Positions 1 through 7,378 of a DNA stretch of 9,133 nt are shown one piece after another. This DNA is from Bacteroidota bacterium (GTDB lineage Bacteria > CLD3 > SB21). The notes under the pieces were generated by a model. The model saw only the letters and a program-made list of their open reading frames with translations. It was not told the DNA's origin and did no database searches. Each line of letters starts with the position of its first letter. The stretch's first letter is position 1. The stretch covers positions 1-9,133 of the forward strand of contig JAGQUY010000490.1 in assembly GCA_020438245.1 (NCBI GenBank). Reading direction: 5' to 3'. Both the position numbers and the translations under genes were made by a program.

Positions 1-680
1 TGGCACGAGAAGAACTGAGACGTCTTTTAGGGAAGCATCCTCGTGTTCAGATTATTGATTAGGCAAGAAATGCGGACAAAAAAAAAAAAAAAATCCATCG
101 ACACAAACCATCTCTCCTTTTTCTGGACGTCCAGATGCCGGGAAAGACCGGATTTGAAATGCTGGAAGAACTTGACCACAGTCCACACGTTATTTTCACG
201 ACGGCATACGATCAGTACGCCTTAAGAGCTTTCGAGGTCAGCGCTCTTGATTATTTGTTGAAGCCGGTTGAACCCAAGCGTCTGGAATTGGCACTTGCAA
301 AATACACGGAACCGGAAAAAGAAAACACAGTCAGCGAGACATTTCTGCGGGAGTCCGATCAGGTTTTTGTGCGGGACGGTGAACGCTGCTGGTTTGTTGA
401 AGTCGGGTCCATTCGCCTGCTGGAAAGTGAAGGTAATTACACGCGAATATTCTTCAACGACCATACACCGTTAATTCTGCGATCCCTTAACCGGTTGGAG
501 GAGCGCCTCGACCCGAAACTGTTTTTCAGGGCCAATCGTCAACATATCATTAATGTTGCGTGGATCGAGAAGATCGACCCGTGGTTTGAACAAGGACTGC
601 GAGTGCGGCTTAAAGGAGGACCGGAAATAGAATTATCTCGCCGCCAAGCGAAAAAGTTTAAGGAACAGATGTCTCTCTAG
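1..680 (+). pseudogene. LytTR-family response regulator, 5'-truncated by the window, with an in-frame TAG
   Basis: This is a two-component regulator: an N-terminal phospho-receiver domain and a C-terminal LytTR DNA-binding domain. The frame runs from position 3 to the TAG at 678-680. Residues read AREELRRLLGKHP then VQIID, then TAG at 60-62, then ARNAD, five Lys from a poly-A run, and FLDVQMPG. The phospho-acceptor Asp is codon 126-128, the conserved Thr pair is 198-203 and the Lys of LLKP is 261-263. From about 355 onward the LytTR domain shows VFVRDG, LLESEGNYT, FFRANRQHIINV and a C-terminal LSRRQAKKFKE. About a dozen N-terminal residues, including the acidic pair, lie before the window. 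The ATG at 135 is the Met inside DVQMPG, so it is not a real start. The TAG stands where family members usually have Glu (D-E-A). The gene is therefore a recent pseudogene, a readthrough case or a sequence error. Family assignment is secure; functional status is not. Confidence 0.85.
78..93 (+). repeat. 16-A homopolymer inside the response-regulator frame
   Basis: Sixteen consecutive A residues encode five Lys codons plus the first base of an Ile codon. Counting from the TAG (where Glu is expected) to the phospho-acceptor Asp gives 23 positions, the same as in a typical receiver domain, so the tract is at its in-frame length as written. Runs this long are prone to replication slippage, transcriptional slippage and assembly error. 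Confidence 0.9.
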
Positions 681-722
681 ATAACTCTTAGAAATCGATC
701 ACAAACAAAGACGGCCTTTTTC
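681..722. other. Convergent intergenic gap
   Basis: The two stop codons face each other across 42 bp. A bidirectional terminator would be expected, but I see only a 4-bp AAAG/CTTT stem around 708-720 followed by a short T-run, which is too weak to call. Confidence 0.5.
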
Positions 723-3191
723 TTATTCGATTTTCCTTCGTTCCGCTGTCTGAAGGGCATTGTTGGCGGCAACAACCAGATTCGCATCATAGCGTCCGTC
801 GACAAACTCGTGGAGTTTGGGAAACGCTTCTGTTATGTTCAGGTCCCCAACCATCCCGATCGCTTGAAGCTGAAGAGACAATATCGGACTGTTAAGCAGC
901 CCGATCACAACCTGGTGAAGATTCTTATCTGAGGAGTTGCATGAACTCCAAGCCGTGAGCGCCGCTGCTCTTACAAAACGATTGTATTGATCCGCAACAT
1001 AGGGCTTGATGTCATCGACGAGCTTGGGGCTTGCAAGTTCACCCAGTGCCTTCAATCCGCCAACCGCCATTTCATCGCTCCAGCTCTGCCTCTTCATCTG
1101 GCTTCGAATAAAACCCGGATCTACAGACGGATTGATCCTGGCCAATGAGATCAACGCAACGGCCGCAACATCATCCTGTTTGTCCGATTTCGCCACTTGT
1201 TGAAGCGCCGATGCCGCGCTGCTCGTCTGAAACTTGGCAAGGGCAAGAACGGCAGCTTTCCTGACGCGATAATCGTCTGCCTTCAGGGCCACGGCTGTCA
1301 GTCTTTCGGCATCGGGAGTCCGCATGGTGCCCAGTTGAAAAGCGGTTTCCGCAGCAATTCCCCAGAAAGGATCCCCCAGCAGGTCTTTGAACGCGGCAAC
1401 GGTTCTCGCAGACGTGGCGTATCGTTCGGCCAGTTGCCGAATGGCGCGCAATCGTCCGGGGACTGCATCCTTCTTCGCCTGATAGATCAATTCCTCTTCA
1501 CTCTTTTGGAAATCGATCTCCGAAACAAGATCACCTTCCCCGTCAAAACTCACCATCAGTGGTTCTTCATCACAAGGAAGGATAAGGTGGTCTGATTGGT
1601 TTTCAACCCAAACGGGCTGGCTCCACGTCCGATTTCTGGTCGCAAGCGTTATATTGACAGGCAGGGTGAAAATCCCCTGTCCCTCCACCTCTGCCTGCAC
1701 CTGAGTGACAAGGAGATCCACGGCTTTCTGATCGGCAAGATACTTGTATGAAATCCTGAATTGAGGATGGCCCGCACCCGTGATCCACTGTTCAAAAAAC
1801 CAATCCAGATTTCGCCCGCTTGCCTCCTCGATGGCAATCTTCAGGTCCTGGCTCTCGACGTTCTGAAACTGATGTTTGTTGAGATAATATCTGATAGATC
1901 GGAAGAAGGCCTCATCTCCTAAAACCGACCGCATCATATGGAGAATCACCGCTCCCTTCAGGTACGTGTGTTCTTCGTTGTAAATCGTGTTGGGATCATC
2001 AAAATAGTGATACTCAAGTGGACGGATAATATTCGCGGTGTGCACATACTTGACATAGTGCTGCCTTGCCACATCGGCTTGAAAAAGCAGGAAGTCTTTT
2101 CCCACGGCGTGCTCGTCCCAAAGCATCATGGCGTAGCTCGCAAAACTTTCGTTCAGCCAGATATTGCTCAGATTTCGGCAAGTCAGATTGTCGCCAAACC
2201 AATGGTGTGCAAGCTCATGCGATATCGTCGCATCGGCGTGCCAATCATCCGCATAGTCGTCCAGCGTCGGATCGAAATCCTGCGGAGCTTTGTCGTCACG
2301 CAGCACGCTCTCACTGTGGCCGGTCACGCCGGTGTGCTCCATGGCGCCTATAGCATAGTCGGGCACGGCGATCTGATCATATTTGTCCCATGGATACCGG
2401 AAACCGAATCGTTCGGAAAAAAACTCGACCATCTTTGTCGTGTTTCGGAAGGCATAGGCCCCGTCCTTCAAACGGCCGGGGGGCACCCAATAGCTTAAGG
2501 GAATCGTCCCGAACGCGGAAGGCAGGTCCCCTTTTTCAAACCGTCCGACGTATACAGCGATCAGGTAGTTCGAGTGAGGCAGCTTCTGGCTCCAATGATA
2601 AATCATCTGGTCGTCCTTGGTCGGCTGCGTATCCAGCAAACGTCCGTTGGAAATGACTGTGTATTCTCTTGGGACCTTTACGATCATCTCACTGGAAAAC
2701 TTGTCGTTCACATCATTGTAAATCGGCAGCCAGTTGGCGTGCAGTCCGCCTTCGCCATAGGTACTGATATAATAGCAACTCGCTTTTTGCTGATCAGGGC
2801 GAAAATACATCCCAGCCCGGGGTGATGCAGAATACTGAATTTCAACGTTAACGGTATCCGAAGGAGTGATTGCCAACGACAGAGAGATGACAAGCGAATT
2901 ACGCAAAGAGACAAACTGAAGCTTTCTGCCCGAAATCCGCACATCCGTTACATTAAGTTGAAACGCATCCAGAGCAAACGATTCAATCGTTTTCAATGGG
3001 GTCATCCGTATCGTTGCTGTACCCGAAATCTCTTTATTGACCATATCGAACGCCAACTCTGCACGATAGTGGAGAATGTCGAACGTTCGTTCCCGGTTTG
3101 ATTGATACGTGCCCTCCGGAAGGTGCTGTGAATGCAGCGAATCGACGGACAACAACAAAAAGACGATTGCGACTGAAATCCTGGATACCAT
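723..3191 (-). CDS. Secreted M1-family zinc aminopeptidase with C-terminal HEAT-like repeats
   Basis: This 822-residue metallopeptidase should remove N-terminal residues from peptides outside the cytoplasm. Residues 1-21 form a signal peptide (hydrophobic core AIVFLLL, likely cleavage near HSQ). An N-terminal M1 beta domain covers about 30-240. The catalytic domain has the exopeptidase motif GAMEHT (282-287), zinc motif HELAHH (His325, Glu326, His329), third zinc ligand Glu348 in NES, and the probable transition-state Tyr410 in EHTYLKGA. The spacing HExxH-x18-E is canonical. A beta-sandwich region (about 475-560) is followed by alpha-helical HEAT-like repeats (about 570-815), where many M1 enzymes carry an ERAP1-like domain. 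The usual GAMEN Asn is His here. The ATG at 3191 is supported by GAGG five bases upstream and the signal peptide directly behind it. The gene is convergent with the response regulator and divergent from the redox operon, with no evident functional tie to either. Confidence 0.95.
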   Translation of the reverse strand: MVSRISVAIVFLLLSVDSLHSQHLPEGTYQSNRERTFDILHYRAELAFDMVNKEISGTATIRMTPLKTIESFALDAFQLNVTDVRISGRKLQFVSLRNSLVISLSLAITPSDTVNVEIQYSASPRAGMYFRPDQQKASCYYISTYGEGGLHANWLPIYNDVNDKFSSEMIVKVPREYTVISNGRLLDTQPTKDDQMIYHWSQKLPHSNYLIAVYVGRFEKGDLPSAFGTIPLSYWVPPGRLKDGAYAFRNTTKMVEFFSERFGFRYPWDKYDQIAVPDYAIGAMEHTGVTGHSESVLRDDKAPQDFDPTLDDYADDWHADATISHELAHHWFGDNLTCRNLSNIWLNESFASYAMMLWDEHAVGKDFLLFQADVARQHYVKYVHTANIIRPLEYHYFDDPNTIYNEEHTYLKGAVILHMMRSVLGDEAFFRSIRYYLNKHQFQNVESQDLKIAIEEASGRNLDWFFEQWITGAGHPQFRISYKYLADQKAVDLLVTQVQAEVEGQGIFTLPVNITLATRNRTWSQPVWVENQSDHLILPCDEEPLMVSFDGEGDLVSEIDFQKSEEELIYQAKKDAVPGRLRAIRQLAERYATSARTVAAFKDLLGDPFWGIAAETAFQLGTMRTPDAERLTAVALKADDYRVRKAAVLALAKFQTSSAASALQQVAKSDKQDDVAAVALISLARINPSVDPGFIRSQMKRQSWSDEMAVGGLKALGELASPKLVDDIKPYVADQYNRFVRAAALTAWSSCNSSDKNLHQVVIGLLNSPILSLQLQAIGMVGDLNITEAFPKLHEFVDGRYDANLVVAANNALQTAERRKIE

Positions 3192-3404
3192 GGGGACCTC
3201 GAATTGAGTTAGAACTTCTTAATGATTGAACCGAATCTTGGAAAAGACGCACGAATCTATTAATTGATAAGCAGGGTTGCAACAACGAATAGTATGGCCA
3301 GTCCTCACTAGCCAAGTCAAGCGCTCAGAGAACCACATGACAAAAATCATGGTCAGGAACACGTTTTCAAGTTAACCTGTTTGATGCTTGGAGTCTAATC
3401 CCTT
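3192..3404. other. Divergent intergenic region between the peptidase and the redox operon
   Basis: This 213-bp stretch must carry the promoters of both divergent transcripts. On the minus strand a weak sigma70-like pair is visible: TTGTTG (3280-3285) and TAATAG (3257-3262) with a 17-bp spacer, each matching consensus at 3 of 6 positions. On the plus strand see the separate dyad entry. I see no RNA gene, and the short reading frame across 3034-3315 has no coding character. Confidence 0.35.
3336..3378 (+). promoter_or_regulatory. Possible CRP/FNR-type operator and -10 element for the redox operon
   Basis: CATGA-N6-TCATG at 3336-3351 is a perfect 5-6-5 dyad, the geometry of CRP/FNR-superfamily sites, although the half-site is not the CRP or FNR consensus. 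TAACCT at 3373-3378 keeps the three most conserved -10 bases (T, A and final T). If it is the -10, transcription starts near 3385 and the dyad centre (3343.5) falls at -41.5, the class II activator position. The resulting leader of about 20 nt contains GGAG (3390-3393) ahead of the ATG at 3405. A 5-bp dyad can easily occur by chance in 200 bp. Confidence 0.25.
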
Positions 3405-4730
3405 ATGTCAGAGACAATGGCCACGGCGATCTCCTTCTTGGGTCTTGCCCTGATCGTCCTCATACCCTACTTGTGGTGGATTCGAAGAAAAGAGTACCGC
3501 AGCAAGTCAAGGCGTGAGGAAGCCAAGGTCCTCGGACTGGACAAGGCGATCGCACAACACCCCCTGATCAACCAGTCCAGTTGTATTGGTTGTGCGTCGT
3601 GCGTCCTTGCATGTCCGGAACACGCATTGGGCATGATTGAAGGCGTGGCCGAATTGGTCCAGCCGGCGAAATGCGTTGGTCACGGCATTTGTGCAGAAGC
3701 TTGTCCCGTCTCAGCCATTCGCATCGTTCTTGATCCGACCAAGTCGACGGCGGAAATTCCCATTCTCGATGAAACCTATCAGTCCAATATCCCCAATATT
3801 TATTTGGTTGGAGAACTTGGCGGGATGGCCCTGATACGAAATGCCATCTTTCAGGGAAAAACCGTCGTCGATCACATCCATGAGAAATTGAAGGTAGAAC
3901 CAAGGCTTTCTACGGATCTTAGGGACCTCGTCATTGTCGGTGCCGGTCCAAGCGGGTTGAGTGCGGCCCTGCGTGCAAAGGAACATGGGCTGGATTTCGT
4001 CGTGCTCGAAAAAGAGAATTCTCCGGGCGGCGCCATACTGAGTTACCCTCGACAAAAACTGGTCATGACCGTGCCGGTCGAAATTCCCGTGTATGGATGG
4101 CTTCGAAAACGGGAGCTTTCAAAGGAGGATTTATTGAACCTCTGGACAGATATCATTCGGCAGACGGCATTGAATGTAGATTGTTCGGAGAAACTCGAGA
4201 ACGTCGTTCAACAGGATGGTCATTTAGCCGTAACTACCGCTTCCGGGAGAACGATTCATACACGACATGTTATCCTTGCTTTGGGACGCCGAGGAACGCC
4301 GAGAAAGCTGGGAATTCCCGGTGAAGATTCTGCGAAAGTGGCCTATCAATTGATCGAAGCCGTAAAATATGCTCAGAAGAAGATTCTTGTCGTCGGAGCG
4401 GGAGACAGCGCCATCGAGGCCGCCCTTGGACTGGCGAATCAAAAAGGGACAACCGTAACCTTGGCCAATCGAGGCGATGACTTTCCCGGAGCCAAGCCCA
4501 AGAATCGGGATCGAATCAAGGACGCTGCCTCTCAGGGCCGGCTGACGGTTTTATATGCATCGAAGACCCGCGAAATCTTTTCGGATGCCGTTGAAATAGA
4601 GACGCCGGATGGACTGAAGAGAATCGATAACGATTACGTTTTTGCCTTTATAGGCGGTGAAATGCCGACTCCTTTCTTGAAAAAAATCGGCATCGAGTTC
4701 ATGGCAAAGGAAAGGTCAATCGCCGCATGA
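3405..4730 (+). CDS. Membrane-anchored ferredoxin-FAD/NAD(P) oxidoreductase, apparently circularly permuted
   Basis: This 441-residue flavoprotein probably exchanges electrons between NAD(P)H, Fe-S clusters and the adjacent membrane cytochrome. A single TM helix (about 7-26) followed by RRKEYRSKSRRE places the rest in the cytoplasm. A ferredoxin domain follows: cluster 1 is C60-x2-C63-x2-C66-x3-C70-P; cluster 2 is C90-x2-H93-x2-C96-x3-C100-P, with His where Cys is usual. Residues 116-160 (DETYQSNIPNIYLVGELGG, then RNAIFQGK) resemble the segment that normally ends thioredoxin-reductase-like proteins. The FAD Rossmann motif VIVGAGPSGLSAA (176-188) and NAD(P) motif ILVVGAGDSAIEAA (327-340) come after it, and the protein stops just where that segment would be expected. 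There is no CxxC redox pair in the NAD(P) domain, so it is not a thioredoxin reductase. The ATG at 3405 has GGAG 11 bases upstream. It is the first gene of the operon and overlaps the next by 4 nt. Its in vivo partner is inferred from context. Confidence 0.9.
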   Translation: MSETMATAISFLGLALIVLIPYLWWIRRKEYRSKSRREEAKVLGLDKAIAQHPLINQSSCIGCASCVLACPEHALGMIEGVAELVQPAKCVGHGICAEACPVSAIRIVLDPTKSTAEIPILDETYQSNIPNIYLVGELGGMALIRNAIFQGKTVVDHIHEKLKVEPRLSTDLRDLVIVGAGPSGLSAALRAKEHGLDFVVLEKENSPGGAILSYPRQKLVMTVPVEIPVYGWLRKRELSKEDLLNLWTDIIRQTALNVDCSEKLENVVQQDGHLAVTTASGRTIHTRHVILALGRRGTPRKLGIPGEDSAKVAYQLIEAVKYAQKKILVVGAGDSAIEAALGLANQKGTTVTLANRGDDFPGAKPKNRDRIKDAASQGRLTVLYASKTREIFSDAVEIETPDGLKRIDNDYVFAFIGGEMPTPFLKKIGIEFMAKERSIAA

Positions 4731-5593
4731 AGGCCTCAACCCACCGAATTTACATCTGGATTATGGCGGTTATAGGAATCGCGGCCGTCATGTACATTGG
4801 ATTCTACGGTTGGGACTACTATACCACTCCGGTAACCGAACGCAACCTGCACGACCGGCATCAACTTTTGTCTCCGGTCGGCCTCATAGGACATGGCTTC
4901 GGATTTCTGGGCACGCTCATGATGCTCATTGGAGTGGCTATCTATTCTTTGAGAAAACGCTGGGGGGTTCTGCAGTCCGTTGGACAGATCAAACATGTCC
5001 TGGAGTTTCACATCTTTCTATGCCTCCTGGGTCCGGCGCTCATTGTTTATCACACAGCCTTCAAATTTGGCGGTCTTATCGGACTCAGCTTTTGGTGCAT
5101 GGCACTGGTGGTGGCAAGCGGAGTTGTCGGACGTTATCTTTATTTGCAGATACCAAAGACGGTAACCGGGCGGGAGATTTCACCCCTTGAGCTGAAAAAA
5201 CAGGTGGCGGAAATTCGTAAAACGCTCTTGACCAAACATGCCGTCGAGGAGTCCCTTTTAAACCAGTTGGACAGTCTTTCGATCGCCATGGTCTCTTCAA
5301 ACCAGTCGGTCGTCCTGACTTTTCCAAAGCTGCTGGTTCACAATTTAACTCTCGACCGCAAAATTGCGGGCCTCCTTCATGCCAACGGCGCCGTCGATTC
5401 TGCAACCTCCCGGTTGATCTCTGAGCGCGCACATCTTAACCGTCAATTGGATAATCTCACCATGACGCAAAGCCTGTTCCGGTACTGGCACTTGTTCCAT
5501 CTACCCCTGGCACTGATCATGCTGCTGATCGCCATTGCCCACATCGTTACGGCTTTTCTTTTCGGGTACGGCTGGGTTTTTACCAATCAGTAA
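4727..5593 (+). CDS. Five-helix membrane protein, candidate di-heme b-type cytochrome
   Basis: This is a 288-residue inner-membrane protein with predicted helices at about 9-28, 49-74, 90-111, 115-139 and 255-280. Positive segments (SLRKRWG, 74-80) and the 100-residue hydrophilic, partly coiled-coil-like loop (about 145-250) are predicted cytoplasmic. Helix 3 has His95 and His109, and helix 5 has His258 and His272. Each pair is 14 residues apart, as expected for two b hemes stacked across a membrane. By this topology His95/His258 lie near the cytoplasmic face and His109/His272 near the periplasmic face. His56 and His255 are further candidates. The start overlaps the preceding stop as ATGA, with AAGGAAAGG at 4707-4715. 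Its place between a cytoplasmic flavoprotein and periplasmic cytochromes suggests it carries electrons across the membrane. I cannot name a family. Heme binding is inferred from His spacing alone; a quinone site is also possible. Confidence 0.85.
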   Translation: MKASTHRIYIWIMAVIGIAAVMYIGFYGWDYYTTPVTERNLHDRHQLLSPVGLIGHGFGFLGTLMMLIGVAIYSLRKRWGVLQSVGQIKHVLEFHIFLCLLGPALIVYHTAFKFGGLIGLSFWCMALVVASGVVGRYLYLQIPKTVTGREISPLELKKQVAEIRKTLLTKHAVEESLLNQLDSLSIAMVSSNQSVVLTFPKLLVHNLTLDRKIAGLLHANGAVDSATSRLISERAHLNRQLDNLTMTQSLFRYWHLFHLPLALIMLLIAIAHIVTAFLFGYGWVFTNQ

Positions 5594-5605
5594 AGGATGT
5601 AACGG

Positions 5606-7378
5606 ATGTGGTTCAGATTGACCTCCGCCGGATTCGTAGTCTCTCTTTGCATGATCATAACCGCGACGCTTCATGCCCAACTGTCTCCGGGGGACCTGAC
5701 CAAAGGTCACGCAAGCCTTGAAGGAATCCAGAACTGTACCCAATGCCACGATGTGGGTCAAAAACTCGATGGAAGTAAATGTCTGGCCTGTCACGTTGAA
5801 CTCAAAACACGTGTGGATCAAGGCAAAGGTTTTCATGCTTCGCAAAAAGTCAAAAGCAAAGAATGTATAGCCTGTCACTTTGATCATAAAGGACGTGATT
5901 TCAACATTATCTATTGGGAAGGCGGCAAGGATCATTTTGATCATGACCTCACCGGATACAAACTCGAAGGAAAGCATCAGACTGACAAGTGCGAGACGTG
6001 TCATCAACCCGGCCAGATTGTAGATGCCCTGGTCCAAGGCCAGGCAGGGAAAACCCTGTCGCTCAAAAACACATTCCTCGGGCTCTCACAGGATTGCAAA
6101 TCGTGCCACTTCGACGAACATCGCGGCCAACTCAAGCAGGACTGTATAACTTGCCATGATTTTGAGGACTGGAAGAAGTCGTCGGAAAGACAATTCGACC
6201 ATGGCAAGGCGGCGTATAAACTAACCGGTCTCCATGTGCAAGTGGAATGTGTCAAGTGCCATGCGCTGACAAAGGATCCCAAACCGATGAAAAACGGCAA
6301 AACGGACGCCGACTACTTCAAGTACAAGCCGCTCGCTTTTCAGAACTGTACCTCCTGCCACAAGGACGTACACGAGAATCGATTCGGCCAAAAGTGTACG
6401 CAGTGTCACTCTACGCTAGGCTGGAAATTCATCTCCGGGAAGGACTTTGATCATTCGCTGACCCTTTATCCGTTGGTCGGCAAACATGCGGTCGTATCAT
6501 GTGAAGCTTGTCACCAGCCTGATTTGAAGAAACTGCCCGTTTACAAAGGGCTGCCATTCGGTAAATGCGCCGACTGTCACCGGGATGAACACGTGGGACA
6601 ATTGACAGCACGGACGGACAGCGGTTCCTGCGAGTCGTGTCACGGTCTGACCGGATTCGTTCCCTCGACATTTACGGTTGAACGGCACAACACGGAATCC
6701 AAATATCAACTTCTCGGCCAGCATTCCAAGACTCTTTGTGCGCAGTGTCACCCCAAGACGTCACCTGCTGATTTTGAACGACGTACGGGCATTCCAGCAC
6801 CACCCGACAGCACGGTAATCCTTCACTTCACGGATCAACGATGTGCGTCCTGCCATGAAGACATTCACCGTGGACAGTTTATGAAGAAAGTACAGGAGCA
6901 GGATTGCGCTGCATGTCACCGGACTACAACGTGGAAAGACCTCGTGTTCGACCATGCCAAAGATGCATCGTTTGCCCTGCTTGGCAAGCACAAGGAAATC
7001 GAGTGTAAGAAGTGTCATCCTACCCTCGATGAGGGCAAGCCCATTCAGCGGGTACTTTATAAACCACTGCGCACCTATTGTGAATCCTGCCACAAGGATA
7101 CTCACGAAGGTCAGTTTGGTTTGAGAAAGCAGATGACCGATTTGGAACCTAGCACATCGTGCGAGTCGTGCCACACGTCGGATGCTTGGAAACCAAGTAT
7201 TTTCGACCACCTGAAGTCGCGATTCGTACTGACTGGTGCGCACGAAAAGGTCTTATGTGAAAAATGTCATCCTCAGGTGATCATTCGCAGCGATTCTTTG
7301 AATACCTTGTATAAACCCATTGATACGGCTTGTGCGTCCTGCCATCCTGATATACACGAAGGAGCGTTTGAACGATGA
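5606..7378 (+). CDS. Periplasmic 20-heme c-type cytochrome (c3/c7-like, tandem three-heme repeats)
   Basis: This 590-residue electron carrier has a signal peptide (MWFRLTSAGF, then a hydrophobic core, probable cleavage after LHA at 24). It has twenty CxxCH motifs, with first Cys at 44, 59, 87, 129, 164, 180, 215, 248, 264, 299, 321, 342, 378, 413, 434, 467, 492, 519, 551 and 576. After a three-heme head, a repeat of about 85 residues recurs: FDH, [YF]xLxGxH, CxxCH, a variable insert often with KPL, CxSCHxDxHxGQ, CxxCH, then often W. The conserved extra His residues (FDH, GxH, DxH) are natural distal ligands, so bis-His hemes in a wire-like chain are likely. The last repeat stops after its second heme. 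AAAGGA (5592-5597) lies 8 bases before the ATG, and the gap to the preceding gene is 12 nt. It probably takes electrons from the b-type membrane protein and passes them toward the outer membrane. Heme count is firm; direction of flow is not. Confidence 0.95.
   Translation: MWFRLTSAGFVVSLCMIITATLHAQLSPGDLTKGHASLEGIQNCTQCHDVGQKLDGSKCLACHVELKTRVDQGKGFHASQKVKSKECIACHFDHKGRDFNIIYWEGGKDHFDHDLTGYKLEGKHQTDKCETCHQPGQIVDALVQGQAGKTLSLKNTFLGLSQDCKSCHFDEHRGQLKQDCITCHDFEDWKKSSERQFDHGKAAYKLTGLHVQVECVKCHALTKDPKPMKNGKTDADYFKYKPLAFQNCTSCHKDVHENRFGQKCTQCHSTLGWKFISGKDFDHSLTLYPLVGKHAVVSCEACHQPDLKKLPVYKGLPFGKCADCHRDEHVGQLTARTDSGSCESCHGLTGFVPSTFTVERHNTESKYQLLGQHSKTLCAQCHPKTSPADFERRTGIPAPPDSTVILHFTDQRCASCHEDIHRGQFMKKVQEQDCAACHRTTTWKDLVFDHAKDASFALLGKHKEIECKKCHPTLDEGKPIQRVLYKPLRTYCESCHKDTHEGQFGLRKQMTDLEPSTSCESCHTSDAWKPSIFDHLKSRFVLTGAHEKVLCEKCHPQVIIRSDSLNTLYKPIDTACASCHPDIHEGAFER

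Noticed and set aside
78..93. The poly-A tract as a frameshift that breaks the response regulator
   Set aside because: The frame at position 3 is the same before and after the tract and residue spacing is normal. The only break is the TAG at 60-62.
135..137. ATG at 135 as the start of the response regulator
   Set aside because: It is the Met in DVQMPG, directly after the phospho-acceptor Asp; homologous sequence continues upstream.
43..225. A 60-residue frame across the poly-A tract
   Set aside because: It is out of frame with the response regulator, whose codons on both sides of the tract give clear family motifs.
681..722. Intrinsic terminator between the convergent genes
   Set aside because: Only a 4-bp AAAG/CTTT stem with a short T-run is visible.
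1938..2498. 186-residue plus-strand frame
   Set aside because: It lies antisense to the catalytic domain of the M1 peptidase and has no recognisable motif.
3405..4730. Thioredoxin reductase as the function of the flavoprotein
   Set aside because: The NAD(P) domain lacks the CxxC redox pair, and the protein carries a membrane anchor and two Fe-S motifs.
5501..6037. 178-residue minus-strand frame
   Set aside because: It is antisense to the first cytochrome and the end of the b-type gene; its composition is a shadow of their codons.
6761..7243. 160-residue minus-strand frame
   Set aside because: It is antisense to CxxCH-rich coding sequence with no independent motif or ribosome site.
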